Assembly (NCBI RefSeq): GCF_018070575.1
Contig: NZ_JAGPXN010000007.1
Coordinates: forward strand, 1-64,000
DNA from: Micromonospora sp. C31
Lineage (GTDB): Bacteria > Actinomycetota > Actinomycetes > Mycobacteriales > Micromonosporaceae
Direction of reading: 5' to 3'
Length of the DNA stretch: 64,000 nucleotides
Of the stretch, positions 10,108-17,417 are shown in pieces. Each line of letters opens with the position of its first letter. Position 1 is the first letter of the stretch. The position numbers were made by a program, and so were the translations under genes. The notes under the pieces were generated by a model. It was not told the DNA's origin. It searched no databases and worked only from the letters and a program-made list of their open reading frames with translations.

Positions 10108-10548
10108 ATGACGATGCGGGACACCGACCGGGCCCTGGTGCAGGCCGCCACGGCGGTCGCCAAGCTGCGCTGCCGCAGCGAGAACCACACGGTCGCCGCC
10201 GCCGCGCGGACCACCGACGGCCGGGTCTTCACCGGGGTCAACGTCTACCACTTCACCGGCGGTCCCTGCGCCGAGGTGGTCGCGGTCGGTGCCGCCGCCA
10301 CCCAGGGCGTCACCGAGCTGGAGACGATCGTCGCGGTGGGCGACCGGGGGCGCGGGGTGATCCCGCCCTGCGGGCGCTGCCGGCAGGTGCTGCGCGACTA
10401 CTTCCCCACCGTCCGGGTCATCGTCGGGCCGATGGACGCGCTGCGCGTGGTGCACGTCGCCGAACTGCTGCCGGAGACGTACGTCTGGGCCGACCAGCAG
10501 CTCGACGGGCCGACCGGCCCGGTTCCCGCGCCGCGACCGGCCGACTGA
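10108..10548 (+). CDS. Blasticidin-S-deaminase-like cytidine deaminase
   Basis: A 146-residue zinc deaminase of the cytidine deaminase superfamily. Zinc ligands C54, C88 and C91 and catalytic E56 (GPCAE, PPCGRCRQ) are at the same residue numbers as I remember for fungal blasticidin-S deaminase, and the segment FTGVNVYHFTGGPCAE appears identical to that enzyme; the C-terminal YVW also corresponds. Blasticidin-S deaminase detoxifies peptidyl-nucleoside antibiotics by removing the cytosine amino group in the cytoplasm. Ordinary nucleoside salvage is an alternative, but the substrate-loop match favours the drug-inactivating branch. A purine-rich GGGGGA ribosome site lies 4 bases before ATG 10108; ATG 10114 is an alternative. 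Confidence 0.85.
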   Translation: MTMRDTDRALVQAATAVAKLRCRSENHTVAAAARTTDGRVFTGVNVYHFTGGPCAEVVAVGAAATQGVTELETIVAVGDRGRGVIPPCGRCRQVLRDYFPTVRVIVGPMDALRVVHVAELLPETYVWADQQLDGPTGPVPAPRPAD

Positions 10549-10575
10549 CGCCCCGACCGACCCCGGTGGCCGCCG

Positions 10576-10935
10576 TCAGTCGCCGGCGGCGGCCTCCAGG
10601 ATCGACCGGGGCATCGGCACGCTCTCGAACCGCACGATGCCCTCCGGCACCATCCAGCTCATCACCTGGACGCTCAGTCGCCCGGCCCGTACGGCCGGGT
10701 CGTTGTGGTAGAGCTCGCGGGCCTCCTGCGGGGAGACGGAGAGCACGACGAATCCGCGCGTCTGCTCGTCGTCGGCGTCGACGAAGGGTCCCGCAGCCAG
10801 GACGAGCCCCTGCTCCACCAGCCCCGCCTGGTGCGCCAGGTGGGCGTCCTGCAACCGGTCGACCGCGTCGAGCGGCAGCTCCGGCGCGTCCGACGGCCGG
10901 AGGAGGAGCACCACGGTGTGCTGGTCGAATCGCAT
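10576..10935 (-). CDS. YciI-like protein
   Basis: A 119-residue protein with the compact ferredoxin-like YciI/YCII fold: FDQHTVVLLLRPSDAP opens the first strand, followed by HLAHQAGLVEQGLVLAAGPF and the FVVLSVSPQEARELYHNDPAVRAGRL segment typical of the family. YciI proteins bind small metabolites or act as dehydrochlorinase-like enzymes, but no function can be assigned here. Its start at 10935 follows a leaderless -10. It converges with the deaminase gene across 27 bases; there is no sign of a shared operon. Confidence 0.85.
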   Translation of the reverse strand: MRFDQHTVVLLLRPSDAPELPLDAVDRLQDAHLAHQAGLVEQGLVLAAGPFVDADDEQTRGFVVLSVSPQEARELYHNDPAVRAGRLSVQVMSWMVPEGIVRFESVPMPRSILEAAAGD

Positions 10936-10942
10936 GCCCCAC

Positions 10943-10948
10943 ACACTA
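10943..10948 (-). promoter_or_regulatory. Leaderless -10 element
   Basis: TAGTGT on the minus strand ends 7 bases before the ATG at 10935, with no ribosome-binding sequence between them. It likely drives a leaderless yciI-like transcript. Confidence 0.45.
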
Positions 10949-11066
10949 GGGCGGCCAGGGCCGCCGCCCGCCCGGATCCTCGCCGGATGCCCTGGTCGGC
11001 GCCGCTCGGATCGACAACGGCGGGTCGGGCGGGCCGGGCGTCCCGCCACGGTGGGGTGGGGCGACC

Positions 11067-12146
11067 TCACGGCTGCCGCGCGTCACCCGTCACGGAGTCG
11101 CTGGCGGCGCGCCGCAGCGAGCGGTACCGGGGGAGGTCCTCGCGGGCCGGCCCGACCCGGGGGACCCGCACCGCCGGCTGGTCCGGCACCCGGGGCGCTT
11201 CCCCGCTCTCCGTGACCAGGTCCTCGGTCTCCTGGACCAGGTAGTGCGGCCGACGCTTGGTCTCGTAGTAGATCCGGCCGATGTACTCCCCGATCACGCC
11301 CAGGATGGTCATCTGGATGCCACCGAGACCGATCACGCTGACGATGATCGTGGTGTAGCCGGGCACGTCGATGCCCTTACTGACGGCGTCCGCGACCACC
11401 CAGGCCATGTAGACCACCGCGATCAGGGTGAGGAACAGGCCGCCGTAGATCGCCAGGCGCAGCGGTCGGTTGTTGAACGACAGCAGCCCGTCGAACGCGT
11501 AGTTGAACAGCTTGCCGAACGTCCACCGGCTCCGGCCCGCCTGCCGGGTCTGGTTGCCGTGCGCGACCACCACCGTGCGGAACCCGATCCAGGAGAACAG
11601 CCCCTTCGAGAAGCGGTTGTACTCGGGCATCGCCAGCACCGCGTCCACGGCCAGCCGGGACAGCAGCCGGAAGTCGCCCGCCCCGTCCAGCAGCCGTACG
11701 TCGATCCACCAGTTGACCAGCCGGTAGAAGGAGCGCGAGGCGAGCATCCGGACGAACCGGTCACCACGCCGGTCCCGGCGGGCGATCACCTGGTCGAAGC
11801 CCTGCCGGTACAGCGCCATCATGTCGGGCAGCAGCCACGGCGGGTGCTGGAGGTCGGCGTCCATGATCACCACCGCGTCGCCGGTGGCCCGCTCCAGCCC
11901 GGCCAGCATCGCCGCCTCCTTGCCGAAGTTGCGGCTCAGCGACGTGTACCGCACGCAGGGGTCGTCGGCGGCGAGCCGGCGCAGCGCCACGAGGGTGCCG
12001 TCGGAGCTGCCGTCGTCGACGTACACCACCTCGATCTCGACGTCGGTCAGTTCCGCGACCGCGGCGTTCACCGCCGCGTGCAGCCGCTCCACCGAGGCCT
12101 CCTCGTTGAAGCAGGGCACCACCACCGACAGGCGCACGCCCGTCAC
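11067..12146 (-). CDS. Polyprenyl-phosphate glycosyltransferase (family 2, GtrB/DPM1-like)
   Basis: A 359-residue family 2 glycosyltransferase that probably moves a sugar from a nucleotide donor to polyprenyl phosphate on the inner face of the membrane. The GT-A fold shows LSVVVPCFNEEASVERL at the N-terminus, VYVDDGSSDGT, and the metal-binding MDADLQHPP. Two C-terminal membrane segments (about residues 230-255 and 265-290) are typical of GtrB/ArnC-type proteins. It lies 45 bases downstream of the multi-pass membrane gene, so the pair may make and then use the lipid-linked sugar to glycosylate a cell-envelope component. The sugar and acceptor are unknown. GTG start. Confidence 0.88.
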   Translation of the reverse strand: MTGVRLSVVVPCFNEEASVERLHAAVNAAVAELTDVEIEVVYVDDGSSDGTLVALRRLAADDPCVRYTSLSRNFGKEAAMLAGLERATGDAVVIMDADLQHPPWLLPDMMALYRQGFDQVIARRDRRGDRFVRMLASRSFYRLVNWWIDVRLLDGAGDFRLLSRLAVDAVLAMPEYNRFSKGLFSWIGFRTVVVAHGNQTRQAGRSRWTFGKLFNYAFDGLLSFNNRPLRLAIYGGLFLTLIAVVYMAWVVADAVSKGIDVPGYTTIIVSVIGLGGIQMTILGVIGEYIGRIYYETKRRPHYLVQETEDLVTESGEAPRVPDQPAVRVPRVGPAREDLPRYRSLRRAASDSVTGDARQP

Positions 12147-12191
12147 CCCGCCCGGCCGGTGCCCGAGGGCGCCCGCCCCGCGCCGGCCCGG

Positions 12192-13976
12192 TCAGAGGCG
12201 GTAGACCAGCACACCATCGATCTCCTCCCGGGTGACGCCCAGCCCGTCGTAGGGCCGGTCGGCGATGCCTTCCCACGGGGTGCCGGCGGCCCAGCCCGGC
12301 AGGGCCACCACGGAGCGCACCCCGATGCCCCGCAGGTACGCCACGCTGCCCGCGTCGGGGAAGGCGGCCGTCGCGGCGCGGGTCTGCGCCTGGGTGACCG
12401 GCTCGAACCCGGCGAGGCCGTTGGTGACCCTCGGGAACCCGTCCGTCGTCCACGACATGAAGATCAGATCGAGCGCGCCGCCGGCGGGCAGCACCAGCAT
12501 CGGCTCCGTCGCCGCACGCATGGCCGCCGGTGGCGTGGGCACCACCGGATGGGCCGTCCGGTTGACCCCCTCCAGCCCCACCAGGGCCAGCGGCACCAGC
12601 AGCAGCACCGGCGCCAGGAGCCTCGCCCGGCCCCGCGACGACCACCGTCGCACCGCCTCGGCGAACACCGTCACCGTGCCCGCTGCCAGGATCGCCAGCA
12701 GCAGGCTGGTCCAGTGCATCATCCGGCCCGGGGTCCGCAGCGCGTCCCAGCCCGGCAGGTGCTTCGACAGCGTCAGGTAGCCCGGGTCGCCGTCGCCGCC
12801 GAGGGTGACCCCCAGGCCCAGCAGCACCGTGATGAGCACGCCGAGTGCCACCGCGACCCGGCGTCGGGCCGGATAGACCGAGACGAACAGTCCCGCCGCC
12901 GCCAACGCCAGCAGCACCATTCCGGGCAGCAGAGCCATCTCCGGCGGCCAGGACAGCTGTTCGCGGGCCGCCGCATGCCGCTCGCCCCACCACCAGGAGT
13001 CCGCCGGGGCGGTGACGAGGCCGATCAGCGGCGGCGAGAACATCTCCGTCCAGGCCAGCGACCGCTCGGCCTGCGGATTGAGGTCGACGACCCGCAGGTA
13101 GACCAGACCCAGCAGCAGTGTCACCGCCCCGAAGGCGGCCCCACCGGCCAGGTCGGCGACCAGCAGCCGCCGGCCGAACGCGGGCCTTCTCCCGCGTCGC
13201 CACCACGACCAGCCGTAGCCGCCGGCCCCGACCAGCACCGCGGCCAGCAGGAAGTAGACCAGGGGCAGCCCGATGCCGAAGCCCAGGCTGACCTGCCACG
13301 CGGCGACGAGCCAACCCGCCAGGGCCCAGCCCGGTCGCCGGCGCTCCGGTCGGTAGCCGTGCCGCAACGACCAGCCGTGGCCGCGCGCCAGCATCGCCAG
13401 GCACAGTGCGATCCCGCCGCTGGAGAGGATGTTCAGGTGACCGGCGTGTGCCAGCCGCCACGGCGCGTACGCCCACGCGACGCCGGCGACCGCCCCGCCC
13501 AGCCGGCCGGCCCCGAGTTGCCGGGCCAGCGCGTACGCCCCGACGAAGGCCAGCGCGTGCACCAGCACGTACGTCACGTTGTAGCGGACCAGGGCGGCCT
13601 CGAAGCCCGAGCCGAGCATCCCGAGCGGGGCGTATCCGAGCAGGGTGTCGCTGTATGCGTACGTGTGGGTCTCGGGGAAGAACGTGTTGGAGTGCCAGAG
13701 CCCGGCCGGGTTGGTGAGCAGGGCGTGCCCGGCCCAGGCCATCTGCCACGCCTGCAAGGTGGGGTCGCCGATGTCGCCGGGGATCGTGCTCGCCGGATGT
13801 CGCATCGTCGGCCAGGTCAGCACCACCGCCAGCAGCAGCCCGCCGAGCACCGCCAGCGTCCATTCGTGCCGCAGCCATCGCCATCGCTCCCGCCGGCCGG
13901 GCGCTCCGGCGGCGGGCACCCGGTCGCCGTCGGCGATCTCGGCGGGTGGTGGGGCGTTCGTGGACCCGGTGGTCAT
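12192..13976 (-). CDS. Multi-pass membrane protein, candidate GT-C glycosyltransferase
   Basis: A 594-residue membrane protein with roughly ten to twelve hydrophobic segments starting near residue 35 (TLAVLGGLLLAVVLTW), followed by a luminal-type loop with acidic residues (IPGDIGDPTLQAWQMAWAGH) that resembles the first external loop of GT-C enzymes, and a soluble C-terminal part (about 470-594). The operon with a polyprenyl-phosphate sugar synthase supports a lipid-linked sugar transferase, analogous to GtrB/GtrII systems. No motif fixes the specificity. ATG at 13976; the leader is about 130 bases and I see no clear Shine-Dalgarno sequence. Confidence 0.65.
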   Translation of the reverse strand: MTTGSTNAPPPAEIADGDRVPAAGAPGRRERWRWLRHEWTLAVLGGLLLAVVLTWPTMRHPASTIPGDIGDPTLQAWQMAWAGHALLTNPAGLWHSNTFFPETHTYAYSDTLLGYAPLGMLGSGFEAALVRYNVTYVLVHALAFVGAYALARQLGAGRLGGAVAGVAWAYAPWRLAHAGHLNILSSGGIALCLAMLARGHGWSLRHGYRPERRRPGWALAGWLVAAWQVSLGFGIGLPLVYFLLAAVLVGAGGYGWSWWRRGRRPAFGRRLLVADLAGGAAFGAVTLLLGLVYLRVVDLNPQAERSLAWTEMFSPPLIGLVTAPADSWWWGERHAAAREQLSWPPEMALLPGMVLLALAAAGLFVSVYPARRRVAVALGVLITVLLGLGVTLGGDGDPGYLTLSKHLPGWDALRTPGRMMHWTSLLLAILAAGTVTVFAEAVRRWSSRGRARLLAPVLLLVPLALVGLEGVNRTAHPVVPTPPAAMRAATEPMLVLPAGGALDLIFMSWTTDGFPRVTNGLAGFEPVTQAQTRAATAAFPDAGSVAYLRGIGVRSVVALPGWAAGTPWEGIADRPYDGLGVTREEIDGVLVYRL

Positions 13977-14108
13977 GAAGATAGATGATTCACGATGTGG
14001 CTCGTCGTGTCGATCCGCCGCCCGGCATGTGGGCTACGCGCGGGGCCCGTAGACCCGTGGTCCGGCGCGCGCCGCAGCGGAGCGACGGGGGATCGCGTGC
14101 GGCGCTGG

Positions 14109-14147
14109 GCCGCCCGGCCCGGCCGATGACGGGCCGGGCCGGGCGGC
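14109..14147. terminator. GC-rich hairpin terminator
   Basis: Perfect 16-base arms (14109-14124 and 14132-14147) around a 7-base loop, 21 bases beyond the stop of the minus-strand gene ending at 14169. No U-tract follows, as is usual in this high-GC group. Confidence 0.6.
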
Positions 14148-14168
14148 GGGTCGGTTGGTGGGAGAGGG

Positions 14169-14813
14169 TCAGGCGGCGGTGGCCCAGATGGCCCGGAAGG
14201 CTGCCGCCTCGCCGGCCAGCCAGCGCTCGATCTGCTCGGGGCGGGCGTCGGCGGGCATCCGGTGGGCCTCGCCCCGGCGCACGTCGACCAGGACCGGCTC
14301 GGCGTGCGGGAGCACCGCGTCCATGTGCCGGGCCATCAGGTGCAGGGTGGCGAGCGTCGCCTCCTCGCTGGGCGGTGCCTCGTCGAAGTGCAGTCGGACG
14401 GCCTCGACGCGGCCGTCGGCGTGGCGTACGCCGAACTGGGGGTTGACCTTGACGGGGAGGTCGCCGAGCATCGCGAGCGCGTCGCGGGTCTGGGCGAGGT
14501 CGACGGACCTCGGCTCGCCGAGGGAACGCAGCCAGGTCGTCGCGCCGGGGACGAGGGCCTGGTAGAGCGGACGCCAGCGCGGCTTGACCGCGTCGGCCAC
14601 CTGGTCGAGGTGGGTGCCGCCGGTGTGGAAGGCGATGTCGGCCTTGAGTGCCTTGACGAACTGGCCGTGCGGGTTGAAGCCGGAGCGGCTGGCCCGCTGC
14701 TTGCGCAGGCCCCCGACGAAGGTGGCCTTCGTCGGGCCGGTGCGGTCGACGTAGCGGGTGAAACCGAGCAGGGTGGCGTAGGGGGTGGGTGGGGCGGAGG
14801 CGGGCGTGGTCAC
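14169..14813 (-). CDS. Unrecognised cytoplasmic protein
   Basis: A 214-residue soluble protein that I do not recognise. It begins MTTPASAPPTPYATLLGFTR, has no signal peptide or membrane segment, and is mixed alpha/beta with several basic clusters (GLRKQRASRSGF) in the first quarter and acidic stretches later (LHFDEAPPSEEATL). Codon use is normal for the window, so recent acquisition is not suggested. The GTG at 14813 has GGGAGG at good spacing. A strong palindrome (14837-14862) just upstream suggests transcription is regulated. It is divergent from helR across 418 bases and may or may not share control with it. Confidence 0.75.
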   Translation of the reverse strand: MTTPASAPPTPYATLLGFTRYVDRTGPTKATFVGGLRKQRASRSGFNPHGQFVKALKADIAFHTGGTHLDQVADAVKPRWRPLYQALVPGATTWLRSLGEPRSVDLAQTRDALAMLGDLPVKVNPQFGVRHADGRVEAVRLHFDEAPPSEEATLATLHLMARHMDAVLPHAEPVLVDVRRGEAHRMPADARPEQIERWLAGEAAAFRAIWATAA

Positions 14814-14836
14814 GGGCGTCCTCCCAGGTCAGGACC

Positions 14837-14862
14837 TCGATTAGTACACACATTCTAATCGA
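14837..14862. promoter_or_regulatory. Palindromic operator TCGATTAG-N10-CTAATCGA
   Basis: Perfect 8-base arms separated by 10 bases, AT-rich against a GC-rich background, ending 24 bases before the orphan gene start at 14813. On the minus strand the centre contains TACTAAT, which could be the -10 element, so binding would block transcription. The spacing resembles sites of dimeric winged-helix or TetR-like repressors. Confidence 0.55.
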
Positions 14863-15080
14863 CGGGTGTGACATCTCCCAGGCTTTGCGGAGGGTTCCTC
14901 GGGCGTCCTGGCGAGGGCGGGCACGATGGAGAGTCACCCCTGCGTCGCGGAAGATCCACACCATGCCGGCGGCCCCGCCGAGGCGCCCCCGCACGTTCGC
15001 GGGCCGGGCAGTGTCCGCCTGGCCGCCGCGCCGTCGTGTGCGGCACCCATTCCCGAAAGGGTTTTCCGCCTCGGACAGAA

Positions 15081-15115
15081 AGAAGGGAAAGGGAGCGTCC
15101 GCCCCTTTCCCTTCT
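15081..15115. repeat. Long perfect hairpin upstream of helR
   Basis: Perfect 13-base arms (15081-15093, 15103-15115) with a 9-base loop, purine-rich on the left and pyrimidine-rich on the right. It ends 18 bases before the RAE. On the minus strand a short T-rich tract follows it, as in a terminator; on the plus strand it could be an attenuator if transcription begins further upstream. Confidence 0.55.
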
Positions 15116-15133
15116 CAACATATATCGCACCCG

Positions 15134-15152
15134 GGGGCTTGCGGCAAGACCC
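15134..15152 (+). promoter_or_regulatory. Rifamycin-associated element (RAE) match
   Basis: A 19-base element beginning GGGGCTTGCGGCAAG, made of 9-base arms around a central G with one mismatch. It agrees with the RAE described upstream of rifamycin-inactivating genes and helR in actinobacteria, as I remember the consensus. It lies 80 bases before helR. TTGCGG inside it and CAGAAT at 15164-15169 (19 bases apart) could be the -35 and -10 of a rifamycin-inducible promoter. Confidence 0.8.
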
Positions 15153-15231
15153 GGTCTGTGCCGCAGAATCACCGGCCGAGGCCGCGAGCTGCGGAAACGG
15201 AACCCATGAAATGAACTAGATCGGAGTTGCC

Positions 15232-17385
15232 GTGAATCCTCTGACGGCCGGCGCGTTCGACCTTCCCGACCGCCTCGCCCCCAAGGCCGAACCGACGTTG
15301 ATCGCCGCCGACGAGCGGCACTTCGCGGCCGTCGCGCGGAGCATCGAACAGTCGATCACCGAACTGTCCGACCGCCTGGACGCCGAGCGCAGGGCCCCCG
15401 GTGGCAAGGGCCGGCAGGCGGTGGACCGGGACATGGAGGTCCGTCGGCTGGCCGCCCGCCTGCGCACACTGCGCCGCTTCGGCGTGGACCTGTGCCTCGG
15501 CCGCATGGTGGGCACGGACGACTCCGCGCCCGGGTACGTCGGACGACGTGGCCTCACCGACGGCGCAGGCCGCCGGCTGCTGCTCGACTGGCGTTCCCCC
15601 GCGGCCGAGCCGTTCTTCGCGGCGACCCACGCCAACCCGATGGGTCTGACGAGCCGCCGCAGGTACCGCTGGACCCGTGGTCGGATCACCGACTACTGGG
15701 ACGAGGTGTTCACCCCGGACGGGTTCGAGGGCCACGCCGTCACGCTCGACGACCAGTCCGCATTCCTCGCCAGCCTGGGCACCAGCAGGTCGTCGCGGAT
15801 GCGCGACGTGCTCGGCACGATCCAGGCCGACCAGGACGCCATCATCCGCGCGGGATCGAGCGGCGCGCTCGTCGTCGACGGCGGTCCCGGCACCGGCAAG
15901 ACCGTCGTCGCCCTGCACCGCACCGCGTACCTCCTCTACGCCGACCCGCGCCTCGGCCAGCGCCGGGGCGGCGTGCTGTTCGTCGGTCCGCACCAGCCCT
16001 ACCTGGCGTACGTCTCCGACGTCCTGCCCAGCCTGGGGGAGGAGGACGTGCAGACCTGCACCCTGCGGGACCTCGTACCCGAGGGCGCCGCGGCGGGCAT
16101 CGAGGCCGACCCGGACGTGGCCCGGCTGAAGTCGTCGGCGGAGCTGGTGCGGGCGATCGAGGCGGCCGTCAGGTTCTACGAGGAGCCGCCGGCCGAAGCG
16201 ATGACGGTCAGCACCGACGAGGCCGACATCCGGCTGAGCGCCGACGACTGGGCCCAGGCGTTCGAGGCGCCGGGGCCCGGCACGCCGCACAACGAGGCGC
16301 GCGACGAGGTCTGGGAGGAACTGCTGACGATCCTGGTGGAGAAGTACGACGGCGACGAGCCGGACGACCTGGTCCGCGCCTCGCTGCTGCGCAACCGGGA
16401 ACTGCGCACGGCGTTCAACCGGGCCTGGCCGCTGATCGAGGCGACCGACCTCGTCGGCGACCTGTGGTCGGTGCCCGCCTACCTGCGCAGGTGCGCTCCC
16501 TGGCTCAGCCCCGACGAGGTCCGCAGGCTGCAGCGCCGCGACGCCGCGGCCTGGACGGTGTCCGACCTGCCGCTGCTGGACGCGGCACGGCAGCGGCTCG
16601 GCGATGCGGAGGCGTCCGGGCGCAGGCGCCGGCAGGAGGCCTTCGTCGCCGTCGAACGCGCGCGCATGGCCGCGGTCGTCGACGACCTGATCGAGGCCCA
16701 CGTCTACGACGACGGCGAGGGCGTGCTGTCGAGCCTGCGCCAGCTGGACCTCCAGGACGCCCTGGTCGACGAGACCGCACTGCCCGGTGCCGAGCCGGAC
16801 CTGCTCGCCGGACCGTTCGCCCACATCGTGGTGGACGAGGCCCAGGAGCTGACCGACGCCGAGTGGCAGATGCTGCTGCTGCGCTGCCCGTCGGGAAGCT
16901 TCACCGTCGTCGGGGACCGGGCCCAGGCCCGGCACGGGTTCACGGAGTCGTGGCGGGAACGGCTCGGGCGGATCGGGCTCCACCGGGTCACCCTGGCATC
17001 CCTGACCGTCAACTACCGGACGCCGGAGGAGGTCATGGCGGCGGCCGAGCCCGTCATCCGGGCCGTGCTCCCCGACGCCAACGTGCCGACCTCCATTCGC
17101 CGCGGCGGCGTTCCCGTCGCACACGGCTCGGCCGCCGACCTGGGAGCGATCCTCGACACGTGGCTCGCCGCGCACGCCGAGGGCACCGCCTGCGTCATCG
17201 GCGATCCCACGTTCCGGACGACGTCCAGGGTCCGGTCACTGACGCCTGAGCTGGCCAAGGGGCTCGAGTTCGACCTGGTCGTCCTGGTCGACCCGGAGGC
17301 GTTCGGCGCAGGCGTGCAGGGCGCGGTCGACCGCTACGTCGCGATGACCCGGGCGACCCGGCAGCTCGTCGTCCTCACCAGGTGA
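15232..17385 (+). CDS. helR: HelR-type RNA polymerase-rescue ATPase (rifamycin resistance)
   Basis: A 717-residue superfamily 1 motor of the HelD/HelR group, which inserts a coiled-coil into the RNA polymerase secondary channel, dislodges stalled or drug-bound complexes and recycles the enzyme. Residues 20-90 are a charged helical hairpin; Walker A is GGPGTGKTVVALHR (K223), Walker B VVDEAQELTD, then VVGDRAQARHG, NYRTPEE, ELAKGLEFDLVVLVDPE and YVAMTRATRQLVVLT. The length and the upstream RAE distinguish it from housekeeping HelD and from UvrD/Rep helicases, and match HelR of Streptomyces venezuelae, which protects polymerase from rifamycins. GTG start with CGGAG at good spacing. A bidirectional hairpin follows the stop. 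Confidence 0.88.
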   Translation: MNPLTAGAFDLPDRLAPKAEPTLIAADERHFAAVARSIEQSITELSDRLDAERRAPGGKGRQAVDRDMEVRRLAARLRTLRRFGVDLCLGRMVGTDDSAPGYVGRRGLTDGAGRRLLLDWRSPAAEPFFAATHANPMGLTSRRRYRWTRGRITDYWDEVFTPDGFEGHAVTLDDQSAFLASLGTSRSSRMRDVLGTIQADQDAIIRAGSSGALVVDGGPGTGKTVVALHRTAYLLYADPRLGQRRGGVLFVGPHQPYLAYVSDVLPSLGEEDVQTCTLRDLVPEGAAAGIEADPDVARLKSSAELVRAIEAAVRFYEEPPAEAMTVSTDEADIRLSADDWAQAFEAPGPGTPHNEARDEVWEELLTILVEKYDGDEPDDLVRASLLRNRELRTAFNRAWPLIEATDLVGDLWSVPAYLRRCAPWLSPDEVRRLQRRDAAAWTVSDLPLLDAARQRLGDAEASGRRRRQEAFVAVERARMAAVVDDLIEAHVYDDGEGVLSSLRQLDLQDALVDETALPGAEPDLLAGPFAHIVVDEAQELTDAEWQMLLLRCPSGSFTVVGDRAQARHGFTESWRERLGRIGLHRVTLASLTVNYRTPEEVMAAAEPVIRAVLPDANVPTSIRRGGVPVAHGSAADLGAILDTWLAAHAEGTACVIGDPTFRTTSRVRSLTPELAKGLEFDLVVLVDPEAFGAGVQGAVDRYVAMTRATRQLVVLTR

Positions 17386-17386
17386 C

Positions 17387-17416
17387 CGCCGCCCGGCGGC
17401 ACGCCGCCGGGCGGCG
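17387..17416. terminator. Bidirectional hairpin terminator
   Basis: Perfect 13-base GC-only arms (17387-17399, 17404-17416) with a 4-base loop, exactly filling the gap between the convergent stops of helR and the Ski2-like helicase. Confidence 0.7.
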
Positions 17417-17417
17417 A

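Larger units (their letters stand above)
14814..15231. other. Regulatory intergenic region between orphan gene and helR
   Basis: 418 bases with no convincing gene. It holds, from left to right, an 8-base inverted repeat with AT-rich core (14837-14862), about 200 bases without recognisable signals, a 13-base-pair hairpin (15081-15115), an AT-rich stretch ending TATATC, the rifamycin-associated element match (15134-15152) and the helR leader with CGGAG before GTG 15232. Confidence 0.7.

Noticed and set aside
11761..13884. A 707-codon frame on the same strand as the membrane glycosyltransferase
   Set aside because: Frame-shifted shadow; the true gene has the hydrophobic-segment pattern and the shadow does not.
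15232..17385. UvrD/PcrA DNA helicase
   Set aside because: The N-terminal helical hairpin, the length and the RAE fit the HelD/HelR group; several UvrD-specific motifs are absent.
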